NCBI RefSeq assembly: GCF_019263745.1
Contig: NZ_CP077107.1
Location: 3,286,001 to 3,350,000, forward strand
From: Methanospirillum hungatei
Lineage (GTDB): Archaea > Halobacteriota > Methanomicrobia > Methanomicrobiales > Methanospirillaceae
Direction of reading: 5' to 3'
Length of the DNA: 64,000 bases
Shown here: in pieces, positions 18,039-26,704 of the stretch
Numbering within the stretch: the first letter of the stretch is position 1
How the letters are laid out: each line of letters begins with the position of its first letter
Program-made: the position numbers and the translations under genes
Notes under the pieces: model-generated
What the model saw: the letters and a program-made list of their open reading frames with translations, nothing else
What the model was told of the DNA's origin: nothing
Databases searched by the model: none

Positions 18039-18911
18039 ATGCAGATTACACCCTCTGTCGATGCATTATACCACTCGTTTAGAATTCCGATTGCACCCGG
18101 ATTGTTCCTTGACCGGTTTGTGTACAGTTTCATCATCTTTGGGAAGAACATAACCCTCATTGATACCGGTGTAGCCGGATGCGAAAGACAGATCTTTGAT
18201 ACCATTCAGGCACATGGCCGTGATCCTTCGGAGATTGCTCTTATCATCCTGACCCATGCTCATCCGGATCATATCGGTGCAGCAATGACGATTCAAAAGA
18301 ATACTGGGTGCATCATCGCTGCCCATCGCTCAGAAAAACCATGGATTGAAGATGTTGAGCTCCAAAACCGGGAACGGCCTGTCCCTGGATTCTCTACTCT
18401 GGTAAGCGGACCGGTCAGGGTAGATCGTGAACTCAGTGACGGGGACATCATTGTCCTTGATGAAAGAACGGATCTGACCATACAGGTACTGCATACTCCC
18501 GGACACTCACCTGGTTCAGTCTCACTATTCATGCCTGGTGAAGGGCTGCTCTTTTCCGGAGATGTGATACCGGTTCCAGGAGATCTCCCCGTGTATGATG
18601 ATGCCCTGACATCCGCAACATCCATTCTTAAGATCAGAAAACATGACGGAATCAGGGTATTGCTTTCTGCCTGGGACGAACCCCGGGCGAATGAAGAGGC
18701 ATATCTACAGATAGAAAAGGGACTTCTCTATCTCCAACACATCCATGACGCAGTGAGGGCTTGTACTGATACTGAATCTGCTGACCTCATGGATATTACC
18801 AGGAAAACAGTAGAATTTCTGGGGCTACCTCCTCAGGCGGTAAATCCCCTTCTTGCCAGAACATTCTCGGCAAATCTACGGATAAGTGAGAGAGAAAAAC
18901 TGATTGAATAA
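18039..18911 (+). CDS. metallo-beta-lactamase-fold hydrolase
   Basis: A 290-residue hydrolase of the glyoxalase II-like branch. The dinuclear metal signature is T-H73-A-H75-P-D77-H78. A further histidine lies in VLHTPGHSPGSVSL (about 151-164) and a bridging aspartate in LLFSGDVIPV (about 172-181). The C-terminal 80 residues are helical, as in hydrolases whose substrates are held by a helical lid. The substrate is unknown; thioesters and lactones are typical. The gene is monocistronic and convergent with the decarboxylase gene. Confidence 0.88.
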   Translation: MQITPSVDALYHSFRIPIAPGLFLDRFVYSFIIFGKNITLIDTGVAGCERQIFDTIQAHGRDPSEIALIILTHAHPDHIGAAMTIQKNTGCIIAAHRSEKPWIEDVELQNRERPVPGFSTLVSGPVRVDRELSDGDIIVLDERTDLTIQVLHTPGHSPGSVSLFMPGEGLLFSGDVIPVPGDLPVYDDALTSATSILKIRKHDGIRVLLSAWDEPRANEEAYLQIEKGLLYLQHIHDAVRACTDTESADLMDITRKTVEFLGLPPQAVNPLLARTFSANLRISEREKLIE

Positions 18912-18979
18912 TCCTTGCTCTGTCAGGGTCCCGCGAAACAGTGAATCCTGGATAGAGCGGAGTGGTAATCATTATATTC

Positions 18980-20632
18980 TCACTGTTTAACACCCTGTGA
19001 AAATTTCTGGCATAACCGCCGAAGCTGGGGAGAGATATCATCTGGATCAAGGATAACATCAAGGATTGCCAGTTCTTTTGAAGCATATGCCTCCTTGAGA
19101 GCATCCACAAACTCCTGTTCGGTTCGGATAAGATACCCCTTCCCACACCCGGTTATCTCCGGAATCTTATGATACTTCCACCTGGCCACATCATTAAATG
19201 AACCGTCGATCATCGGCCGTTCTGTACCAAACCCACTATTATTCAGGATAATCACAATGGGATTCATATGATACCGGCAGGCGGTAGAGACTTCCATTCC
19301 TGTCATCTGAAATGCCCCGTCTCCTGATAGAACCAGCGGTCTCAGATCAGGACATGCAGCCTGAACTCCGATACTTGCCGGAACCGAAAATCCGAGTGTC
19401 GAATAATAAACCGGGCATAAAAATCCCCCTGATCTCTGAATAGTTATATCAAGAGACATCATAACCGCATCCCCTACTTCGGTGATGAGGATCGTCCTAT
19501 CGTCGATTAGAGAATTAATTGAAGGAACAAGGCTTTTGGTAGTGATTTTTGTATCCGAGGGGGTGAAGGATGGGAGTCGCTGTCTGACCGGAACAGGAAC
19601 CCCGCTTATTGTATGATAACAGAGTTCTTTTTCAAGTAGGTCAGGCAGCAGCATGAGACCAGGAAGAGAAAATTTCTGGTTCCCGATTGAGCATTCCTCA
19701 TCTGACAACGTGACCATCAAATCCGGGCTGATAACTGCAGTATTTGCACCCATATCCACATCGGTCAGGAGCATACCAAGAAGAATGACACAATCACTGG
19801 ATTCAACATACGCCCTGACCGCATCATCTCCGATAATCCCTGCATAAACTCCGAGAAAATGTGGATTTCTCTCATCAAGAACAGATTTTCCAAGAATTGT
19901 AGTGACAACCGGGATATTGGTCTTTTCAGCAAAGGATTCAAGGGCTGAAACAAGGTTATGTCGTAAAATTCCGATTCCGGCCATGATAACCGGCTGCTTT
20001 GCTGAATTTATGGTATGAACAAGGGCATCTCCCGCTTCGGTCTGAAGAGATGAATCAGGATTCATGGCCTGCTCCTTATGACGAGAAGCTGGTGTCACAA
20101 CCATATCCACCACATCACGGGGAAGTTCGATAAATCCCGGTCGTTTTAATGTAAGGACGGTTTGAATAACACGGTCAATCTCCTTGCATGCTTCAGCCGG
20201 ATTCTCAAGACCGGTGGATGCCACAGTTATTCGTTCAAACATCCGGAGTGAATCATCATACTCGTTTGGCTTATGATGAAGAAGGGGATATTTCTCCCGT
20301 TCCTTGTACCCGGGAGCACCGGCAATAACCAGCAAGGGGGATTTTTCAGCAAAGGCACATGCTGTCGCGTTAAGCACTTTTAATCCTCCCACCGTATACG
20401 TGACGCATACCACCCCGAATCCGGAAACCCTGGCATATGCATCAGCGGCAAATGCTGCACCCTCCTCATCTGACGTATTGATGAGCTCGAGCGGGCTATT
20501 ATTCAGTTTCGCATAAAAATTCAGGATATAATCGCCGGGAACACCAAATACATGCCTGGCACCGGATTCGTATATCTTTTGAATGAGATATTCACCAATA
20601 TTGAGATGTTTTTCATCCATATGAGAATACAT
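18980..20632 (-). CDS. thiamine-diphosphate 2-oxo-acid decarboxylase (pyruvate/indolepyruvate decarboxylase type)
   Basis: A 550-residue ThDP enzyme with the three-domain order of this superfamily: Pyr domain (about 10-180), central domain (195-340) and PP domain (375-550). Residues visible are the catalytic Glu E57 (SDEEGAAFAADAYAR), a double histidine H119-H120 as in pyruvate and indolepyruvate decarboxylases, and the ThDP/Mg motif GDGAFQMTG to NNSGFGTE (437-471). The GVPGDYILNF start is also typical of this branch. It probably makes an aldehyde and CO2 from a 2-oxo acid; which acid is not clear. An alternative start is Met5. Such an enzyme is uncommon in methanogens. Confidence 0.88.
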   Translation of the reverse strand: MYSHMDEKHLNIGEYLIQKIYESGARHVFGVPGDYILNFYAKLNNSPLELINTSDEEGAAFAADAYARVSGFGVVCVTYTVGGLKVLNATACAFAEKSPLLVIAGAPGYKEREKYPLLHHKPNEYDDSLRMFERITVASTGLENPAEACKEIDRVIQTVLTLKRPGFIELPRDVVDMVVTPASRHKEQAMNPDSSLQTEAGDALVHTINSAKQPVIMAGIGILRHNLVSALESFAEKTNIPVVTTILGKSVLDERNPHFLGVYAGIIGDDAVRAYVESSDCVILLGMLLTDVDMGANTAVISPDLMVTLSDEECSIGNQKFSLPGLMLLPDLLEKELCYHTISGVPVPVRQRLPSFTPSDTKITTKSLVPSINSLIDDRTILITEVGDAVMMSLDITIQRSGGFLCPVYYSTLGFSVPASIGVQAACPDLRPLVLSGDGAFQMTGMEVSTACRYHMNPIVIILNNSGFGTERPMIDGSFNDVARWKYHKIPEITGCGKGYLIRTEQEFVDALKEAYASKELAILDVILDPDDISPQLRRLCQKFSQGVKQ

Positions 20633-20657
20633 TCACTTCTATGATAAAAAATAAGCA

Positions 20658-20701
20658 GGTCTCTTTTCCATAGAGCTGCTACAACTGTTACAACTGCTAC
20701 A
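20658..20701 (-). repeat. dispersed repeat, partial copy 3 (inverted)
   Basis: On the minus strand this 44-bp stretch matches the right half of the 88-bp repeats: the three 9-nt GTAGCAGTT-like units and the ATGGAAAAGAGACC end. The left half is missing. It begins within the last codons of the unknown gene at 20697-21623, so the stop codon of that gene is part of the repeat. Confidence 0.75.
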
Positions 20702-21623
20702 AAGCCTCTATTTCCTCAAAACCATGATATTTTTTGAATGTACGAGGATCCAGGCAAAATGACTTCTGTGATCTCTTCTCTTCAGGACTGAGCGAATGCC
20801 TATCCTGCATCATCTCACGTGCCCGTATCATATTCCATAATAACCGGTCCGGATATTTCAGGGAGGTATGATTCATGATATCACGTGAATATTTTCTCAG
20901 GAATGCAGCGATTTCATTTGGGTATCTCCCTTCGGACCGGCTGTAATCAATGATAAGTCCTATGGTCCCGACAAAAAAAAGAAAGTCAAAATCTTTCCAT
21001 TCGGTTTTGAGCATCTGCGATCCCAGGATTAACTCAAGGTACGGACTGATATGTGCTGCATCATCAAGTTGATACAGGAAAAAGGAAGGAGAATGGGTAA
21101 CTACATATCGGTAAAAGTGAACGGCCTGGTACACGTCTTTTGTAAGTTCTTCGTACGGGTTTTCATGGAGTGGTTCACTGTTTAAAAACCCCCAGTATTC
21201 AGAGAATTGGGTGCCTCTATACCCTGCTTGTTCGTTCGGGTGGTTTGTTCGTGCCATAAATCCGGCCATTTTGAGTACCAGATCCTGGACATATGAAGAT
21301 GAAAAGAAAGACACCCGATCCTTCTCCGGCATCAGGGCAATGATGTCAATGACATGCCCAAGAAGACGTGCTGAGGTAAAATCAATATTCCAGTAATTCA
21401 CGCCACTTTTCGTATCTTTCAGGAGAATCCCTTCTTCCTTTGCTGCAGCGAGTTGTATTTTTGTACTCTTTGGTTCCTTAATACCAAGGTCACTGGCAAT
21501 ACTCTCCCGAATCATAGGTTCAGGGATCCATTCGGATTGTTTTAAGATAATTTCTATAATTTTCCGTTTTGTAACACCAGGATTATTTCCCTGACCTCGC
21601 GTTCTCCCTTCAGTCATGATCAA
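20697..21623 (-). CDS. unknown protein with N-terminal winged-helix-like domain
   Basis: A 308-residue protein. Residues 15-80 (TKRKIIEIILKQSEWIPEP to about LLKDTKSG) look like a winged helix-turn-helix in which a C-terminal basic strand forms the wing. The remaining 230 residues are mostly helical with conserved-looking aromatic residues, and match nothing I know. It may be a transcription regulator with a sensor domain. The last codons and stop lie in a copy of the dispersed repeat, so the original C-terminus may have been changed. It is divergent from the primase operon start (268-bp gap) and could regulate it. Confidence 0.6.
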   Translation of the reverse strand: MIMTEGRTRGQGNNPGVTKRKIIEIILKQSEWIPEPMIRESIASDLGIKEPKSTKIQLAAAKEEGILLKDTKSGVNYWNIDFTSARLLGHVIDIIALMPEKDRVSFFSSSYVQDLVLKMAGFMARTNHPNEQAGYRGTQFSEYWGFLNSEPLHENPYEELTKDVYQAVHFYRYVVTHSPSFFLYQLDDAAHISPYLELILGSQMLKTEWKDFDFLFFVGTIGLIIDYSRSEGRYPNEIAAFLRKYSRDIMNHTSLKYPDRLLWNMIRAREMMQDRHSLSPEEKRSQKSFCLDPRTFKKYHGFEEIEAL

Positions 21624-21891
21624 TGCGTATGAAATTATTACTATGAATATATTGCTATGAATTGATATATGGTATTATAATACCAAACCTTATGTATGAG
21701 CACAGATAACGGGAGTAGTGATAAATGAAAACAGCAGTGTGCGTTTTCAAATTTATTAAATAAGAGTTAAAAAAATGATTTATTGTTGTATCGTTCATTC
21801 AAAACGCGAAGGAATATCTTTGAAAGGGATCTGTTACATCCTTGACATCTCTGTCATTCTTGATGATTCAGGAACCAGAGGAGGACTCTAA

Positions 21892-22869
21892 TTGAATAAA
21901 ACTACAACCGTTATTTCTTCTGGATCCTCCATACCCTGGCAGATGCAGCGGGAAGACCTGCTCTATGTCCTGGTTCCTGCCGGGGAAAAGGGTCCGACTC
22001 TGAAAGGATGGAACCAGGTATCACAGGGAAGACGTCATGATGATCCCTTTTTGGCTGTACACCTGCAGCATGGAGGAAATTATGGGTATTATCCGGCTCC
22101 CGGTTCAGATATCCTCTCTCTTGATGTGGATAATGCAGAGGCATTTCATGCAGCAGGTGGAAAGGATCTGGTCAGGGAGACGTTCCGGTATTCAGCATGG
22201 CCTGACTGGCACAAGTACCGGGCAATGATCTCCTGTCCGGATATCCCGGTCCATTACCGGGGGCATAAACTCTCGATCAGAAACGAACAGAACCAGACCA
22301 TTGTTGAGCTCTTTTTCCCGGCTGATAACGAGAAAACAGGTGGCCAGTGTATCGGCCCTTCCAGCCTTCATCCGAATGGAAACCGGTATGAGATCCATGA
22401 TCCAGATGCTTCCATAATGACCGTCAGGTGGTCTGATATCGAAACAATCACGAAAACGATCAGCCCCGATATCACCTCTCATACGATTCCAGAACCTGGG
22501 CAGAGGATTGGAGTACATGGCACAGGAAAAACTATTACCCAGCGTTATGGCCTCTCTGTTATGGATAATCTCCCACAGGATGCCAGGATAGCAGGGACCG
22601 AGATCCGGGGAGTACATCCGGTTCATGGAAGTACATCACCGGGAGGAAATGTTGCTATGAACCCCGCAAAGGGCCTTGTCTACTGTTTTCGGTGTGCTTC
22701 TGGCTATGATGCTGCCGGTTGGGATGCCATATGCCGGGGGATCATGCCCTGTGGCGGGATCTACGATTCGGATGTGATGAAACAGCATCTGGATGTACTG
22801 AACAAGGAAAAGCCAGAAGTCAGGTTTTTGGAGAGAATAGCCTGGAAAAAAGCCCGGAGGAGATCATGA
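21892..22869 (+). CDS. DNA primase/polymerase-like protein with zinc finger
   Basis: A 325-residue protein resembling the bifunctional primase-polymerase (AEP, prim-pol) of plasmids and viruses. The metal-binding acidic pair is in ILSLDVDNAE (D78, D80), followed by the QCIGPSSLHPNGNRYEI motif (152-168) with H160. A C-terminal CHC2-like zinc finger has the likely ligands H242, H245, C265 and C268 (GVHPVHGSTSPGG, VYCFRCASG). It starts at a TTG preceded by the strong ribosome site GAGGAGG. The stop overlaps the next gene's ATG (ATGA). It probably primes replication of an integrated element. Confidence 0.75.
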   Translation: MNKTTTVISSGSSIPWQMQREDLLYVLVPAGEKGPTLKGWNQVSQGRRHDDPFLAVHLQHGGNYGYYPAPGSDILSLDVDNAEAFHAAGGKDLVRETFRYSAWPDWHKYRAMISCPDIPVHYRGHKLSIRNEQNQTIVELFFPADNEKTGGQCIGPSSLHPNGNRYEIHDPDASIMTVRWSDIETITKTISPDITSHTIPEPGQRIGVHGTGKTITQRYGLSVMDNLPQDARIAGTEIRGVHPVHGSTSPGGNVAMNPAKGLVYCFRCASGYDAAGWDAICRGIMPCGGIYDSDVMKQHLDVLNKEKPEVRFLERIAWKKARRRS

Positions 22870-24950
22870 CCGAAGTAATGACCATCCATTCTCCTTTTAC
22901 TGATGTGATGAGAAGAGCATTAGTAATGGCTGGGGACCGATCCTTTTCAAAGGTAAAGGAATCTGGTGCATACCAGTTCTCCAATGAACCAGATGAAGAG
23001 GGTGATATTACCCAGGAATTCTGGGATATTGCCGTCTATCTGCTCTCCAAGCGAAAACCCTCCGACGCGGTTATCAAAATCCTGCAAAAGCGAAATAAGA
23101 AACTGAAGGAATATCAGCAACTAGACTATGAGGCTCTCTCGGAGATCAAGGAACTGGCATATTCGTATATTAAAACTGTGAAAACGTTTGATTCTTCTGA
23201 CGAAGAGGAGATAATCAGGCATATTCCTTTTTTTGAGAAAGATGGAAAAATCTACCTTACCTGTATCAGTCCGGACGATCGGTATTCATATGCCCACCTA
23301 CAGGACGGCAAAGTGGTATTCTCCGAAGAAGAGAGAGATCCGTTTGATATAGCCACAAGACCTCCTGAGCTTCCTGTTCATCAGGACCGAGGAACAACTT
23401 CATATATTGTCGGAATACCACGGACCGATCTCCTCGAAAAGGCCGAACTGCTTTCACCTGGAGTTTTGTATACCCGAATTCGAGATCATTTGTTCAGATA
23501 CCTGGATGCTGAAGAACATGATTATGAGTTGTTTGTCTACTACATCCTGTATACCTGGTATTATTCTAAGTGCAGCACGACGCCTTATCTGCGGTTCCTT
23601 GGTGATACCGGTAAAGGAAAGAGTCGGTTTCTGAAAGTCATCTCTGACCTTTGCTTTTACCCAATCAGGGCATCAGGAGCGTCTTCACTCTCCGGCATCA
23701 TGCGGTTTAAGGAGAAATGGATGGGAACGCTCCTTATCGATGAATCAGATCTGAAAGGTGATCAGTCAGATCCACTCATCAAATACCTGAATCTTGGATT
23801 TGAAAAGGACAATTACTTCATCCTGACGAACAAAAACGATCTCACCCAGATTCATCTGTTTGATCCATTTGGTCCGAAAGTCATCGCAATGAGACAGCCA
23901 TTCCAGGATGCTGCAACCGAGGGGCGGTGTCTTTCCTTTTCCCCGGATGAGACCACACGGGAGGATATTCCTCCTGAACTTCCATCCCGGTATGCACAAG
24001 AGGTGGCAGAAATCAGGGCTCTTATTGCCAGGTTTGTCCTTGAACACTGGGCCCTTGTTTCAGAAGAATGTATGCTCTCCTGTATCGGGAAAGGGATTGA
24101 AGGGCGGCTTAAACAAATGGCACGACCACTCTCTGTTATCCTTACTCTCTTTCCAGACGGTCAGGAACGGTTTTTACGATATCTCAATTACCGGCAGCAG
24201 GAGATCAAGCGGACACGGGCTGAATCGTATGAGGGTATGATGTTCAATTATGTCCTGTCCCTTGCTATTGGTGATGAGGATCTGATAAGCGATCCAGAAT
24301 TTGGAAAATATTACTATGAAGGACGAATTCAGGTTATTACCTCCAAAATGATCACCGAAGGCCTGAAATGTAGCACGAGAAGTGTCTCCCGGGCTCTCGG
24401 GGGTATCGGTATGGAGAGCAAACAGAAAAGGGTTCAGACTACACATGGAACGAAAAATATCCGGGCAATGCAGATCCCGACCAGACGGAAATGGCTGGAG
24501 ATCATGCAACGGTATTATTACGATGAGTCCGGGGGGACAATCCCAGAATGCCCGGAATGTTTGAGAGGTTCTGAGTATCAGGTTCTTCAGGCCGAAATTA
24601 CTGGTATTGAATCGTTTACCGGGCCGAATGGTTGTGATGCTGAAAAAACCTGTCACCCTGGAGATGTTATGGTGCAGCCGGTTCATGAAGCAACATCGCC
24701 AAATCGGTCAGAGTTTCCCACTTTCCTGGAATTTGCCGCATTTCATGGTATGAGTCCTGACCTTCCTGTCCATGCATATGTTCCCATTCCGGATGAGGAC
24801 CGAACTGAATTATACTGCAGGTGCAAGGGATGTACCGTTTCAAACCGGTCATCACCGATGTATTGGATCCCAGACCGGCCTTATAATCAGGTCTGTCAGA
24901 AACACCTTGATGAAATGAAATATCTGTATGAAATGGAGAATCAGTTATGA
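22866..24950 (+). CDS. putative replicative helicase/ATPase of a mobile element
   Basis: A 694-residue protein, taking the ATG at 22866 that overlaps the primase stop; a longer frame upstream is unlikely. Walker A is GDTGKGKS (246-253) and Walker B is TLLIDES (about 288-294). The helical region before the P-loop and the order after a primase gene suggest a primase-associated helicase such as those of plasmids and proviruses. Beyond residue 550 there are two cysteine-rich segments, CPECL and YCRCKGC followed by VCQKH, which may bind zinc and DNA. The family beyond P-loop ATPase is not certain. Confidence 0.72.
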   Translation: MTEVMTIHSPFTDVMRRALVMAGDRSFSKVKESGAYQFSNEPDEEGDITQEFWDIAVYLLSKRKPSDAVIKILQKRNKKLKEYQQLDYEALSEIKELAYSYIKTVKTFDSSDEEEIIRHIPFFEKDGKIYLTCISPDDRYSYAHLQDGKVVFSEEERDPFDIATRPPELPVHQDRGTTSYIVGIPRTDLLEKAELLSPGVLYTRIRDHLFRYLDAEEHDYELFVYYILYTWYYSKCSTTPYLRFLGDTGKGKSRFLKVISDLCFYPIRASGASSLSGIMRFKEKWMGTLLIDESDLKGDQSDPLIKYLNLGFEKDNYFILTNKNDLTQIHLFDPFGPKVIAMRQPFQDAATEGRCLSFSPDETTREDIPPELPSRYAQEVAEIRALIARFVLEHWALVSEECMLSCIGKGIEGRLKQMARPLSVILTLFPDGQERFLRYLNYRQQEIKRTRAESYEGMMFNYVLSLAIGDEDLISDPEFGKYYYEGRIQVITSKMITEGLKCSTRSVSRALGGIGMESKQKRVQTTHGTKNIRAMQIPTRRKWLEIMQRYYYDESGGTIPECPECLRGSEYQVLQAEITGIESFTGPNGCDAEKTCHPGDVMVQPVHEATSPNRSEFPTFLEFAAFHGMSPDLPVHAYVPIPDEDRTELYCRCKGCTVSNRSSPMYWIPDRPYNQVCQKHLDEMKYLYEMENQL

Positions 24951-25291
24951 TTACATGGTATGAAAATCCCCTGAATTATTCGTATGTCCGAAAAACACTC
25001 TACATCAGTCTCTCTCCAAGGTTTCCAGTAAAAACCCTGGGAAGGAAATTTCAGCAGTTTGGAAAACTCATCGGACATGAACTGGTTGACCGGAGGGATT
25101 CAAACACGAAAGGGGTGTATTTGTACCATCATCAGTTTTTCTGGCTGAAGGAACATGACCGGGATCTCTCACCGGACGGGGTGTACAAGGGACCCCGGAA
25201 ATTTGGTGGTCGGATGCCAGTAGAGGCAGTTGATCCGGTCAGGCTGGTGGAGAGTAATCCGGATAGTGATGAAGAGGAGGGGATAAGATGA
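24947..25291 (+). CDS. small protein of the primase-helicase operon
   Basis: A 114-residue basic protein whose ATG overlaps the helicase stop (ATGA), so it belongs to the same operon. It has no recognised domain. Residues 17-60 (ISLSPRFPVKTLGRKFQQFG and on) are basic and could bind DNA. The C-terminus is acidic. By position it may be a replication accessory or copy-control protein. Confidence 0.65.
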   Translation: MITWYENPLNYSYVRKTLYISLSPRFPVKTLGRKFQQFGKLIGHELVDRRDSNTKGVYLYHHQFFWLKEHDRDLSPDGVYKGPRKFGGRMPVEAVDPVRLVESNPDSDEEEGIR

Positions 25292-25330
25292 TGATAAGAT
25301 CCTGTAAGATGTATAAATTTTAAAAAAAGT

Positions 25331-25744
25331 TTAACTCCAGGTATGTTCCATCCAAATTCTTTTCATCAATGGAATTGATTCAAAATCTGAATCTTCAGAA
25401 ATCAAGTTTTTCACACCAGTATTATAGGCTGTAGCATAGTGTATGGCATCACGTGGCTTTAATTTATAGTGGGAGAAAAAATATCCGGCTGATTTAATAA
25501 TATTTTCATCAACCGGGATGAATGATAATCCATTCAAGTCAAAGAGAAAGGATGAATATTCTTCAGCAACTTTCCGATTAATTTTTCTTAATAGTGCATA
25601 GGTAAATTCATCCCAGGTAAGGGATGATGTAATTGCAGAAATATCATTATTTTCAACTCTTTGAAGGACATCACGAGACCATATCCCTTTATCTGAATTA
25701 TCTATCGCAGCATAAATGAAGATATTTGCATCGATGTAATACAT
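25331..25744 (-). CDS. vapC: VapC-type PIN-domain toxin
   Basis: A 137-residue PIN-domain ribonuclease. Acidic active-site residues are D5 (YYIDANIFIYA), E46 (LTWDEFTYA), D99 (LKPRDAIHYATA) and D120 (SEDSDFES). Length is normal. The gene lies 3 bp after its AbrB-type antitoxin gene on the minus strand, and its end faces the end of the primase operon across 39 bp. It looks intact and is expected to be a functional toxin. The partner and position suggest it helps keep the element or region in the genome. Confidence 0.9.
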   Translation of the reverse strand: MYYIDANIFIYAAIDNSDKGIWSRDVLQRVENNDISAITSSLTWDEFTYALLRKINRKVAEEYSSFLFDLNGLSFIPVDENIIKSAGYFFSHYKLKPRDAIHYATAYNTGVKNLISEDSDFESIPLMKRIWMEHTWS

Positions 25745-25747
25745 GCC

Positions 25748-26011
25748 TTATAGACCTAATCGTTCCTGTAATTCTAAATCATATTGTTTATCAGATTGAT
25801 AATCATTGATCTGGACTTTTTCAGCAAGAGCTTTAAATTTTGACACAACTGTCAATTTTTCAGGCACGATTATTATTTTCCCCTGGATAACTGATATCAT
25901 AACATGATCACCTGGTGAAAACTCCGCTTTTTTCCATATTTCCCGTGGAATGATTATATCCTCATTTTCCGAAATTACCGTTTCCATGTCTATCGTAAAT
26001 ATTGTAATCAT
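25748..26011 (-). CDS. vapB: AbrB/SpoVT-type antitoxin (VapB)
   Basis: An 87-residue protein with a swapped-hairpin AbrB fold at residues 10-52 (ETVISENEDIIIPREIWKKA, then SPGDHVMISVIQGKIIIVP). This is the DNA-binding domain of many VapB antitoxins. The C-terminal helix (residues 55-87) should hold the toxin. It lies 3 bp upstream of the PIN toxin gene. It probably represses its own operon. Confidence 0.85.
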   Translation of the reverse strand: MITIFTIDMETVISENEDIIIPREIWKKAEFSPGDHVMISVIQGKIIIVPEKLTVVSKFKALAEKVQINDYQSDKQYDLELQERLGL

Positions 26012-26068
26012 TCAAACCAAATATGTATTTCTGGTTTATTTGTGAGATCCGAAAAATGAAACCGGCTG

Positions 26069-26209
26069 TCAGCACACTCCTTTTTGGGGGTGTAATAATT
26101 CTTTATTATCATCAATGAGTGTAGTTTCATTGAATGTATCTGTCATGAGGGCTATGATATCTTTACTTTCATGAAAATACTTGGCACAATGATAGACAAA
26201 CGATCTCAT
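26069..26209 (-). CDS. possible small protein (46 residues)
   Basis: A 46-residue open frame starting 11 bp after the stop of the acetyltransferase gene. It reads MRSFVYHCAKYFHESKDI and ends HPQKGVC. Its amino-acid make-up is protein-like, with a mix of aromatic and charged residues and no low complexity. There is no clear ribosome binding site, and the family is unknown. It could equally be the surviving tail of a decayed gene. Confidence 0.25.
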   Translation of the reverse strand: MRSFVYHCAKYFHESKDIIALMTDTFNETTLIDDNKELLHPQKGVC

Positions 26210-26219
26210 CTACTTCTTA

Positions 26220-26690
26220 TCAAAGGATCATTTTCAGAATAACCTGGTCTTTGAGTTGTATTCCATTTTCAAATATGGGCTCTGGATAGTTTTGGATAAA
26301 ATAATCTGGTATTACCCTGTCTGGCTGAAACCCTGCTTTTTGATACAGGTATAACTGCTTATGACCGCAATCAGCAGTCGCGATGATAAGTTCTGAACAT
26401 CCCTGTTCCCGAACCTTATGTATGATATCCAGTAAGAATCGGTACCCGACACCTTTATTTTGCCAATCTTCTCGTACTGCGATGTTTTTTATCTCCATTG
26501 CCGAATCGCTGATCCTGGCCACGGCACAAACGGCTATCATTTCACCTTCATGCTCCAGAACATAGATCACTGACTGGTGAATATATGTATCAATAGCCTC
26601 TTTTGTCTCATCTGCAAGTAAAAGGAGTGAATACGGAATATTTTCGTTTGGTGTGAGTGTCCGAAGTGTCAGATCTGTACTGTCATTCAT
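26220..26690 (-). CDS. GNAT-family N-acetyltransferase
   Basis: A 156-residue acetyltransferase of the GNAT fold. The acetyl-CoA loop is in IAVREDWQNKGVGYRFLLDII (residues 71-91; Q/R-x-x-G-x-G). The later motif LYLYQKAGFQPDR (112-124) is also typical. The substrate is not known; single-domain members act on amino acids, peptides or small amines. It starts 14 bp after the stop of a second acetyltransferase gene on the same strand, so the two probably form an operon. Confidence 0.88.
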   Translation of the reverse strand: MNDSTDLTLRTLTPNENIPYSLLLLADETKEAIDTYIHQSVIYVLEHEGEMIAVCAVARISDSAMEIKNIAVREDWQNKGVGYRFLLDIIHKVREQGCSELIIATADCGHKQLYLYQKAGFQPDRVIPDYFIQNYPEPIFENGIQLKDQVILKMIL

Positions 26691-26704
26691 GTTCTCTGCA
26701 ATAA

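Noticed and set aside
22719-22865. Longer N-terminus for the helicase
   Set aside because: It would overlap 150 bp of the primase gene. The ATG at 22866 overlapping the stop as ATGA is the usual coupled start.
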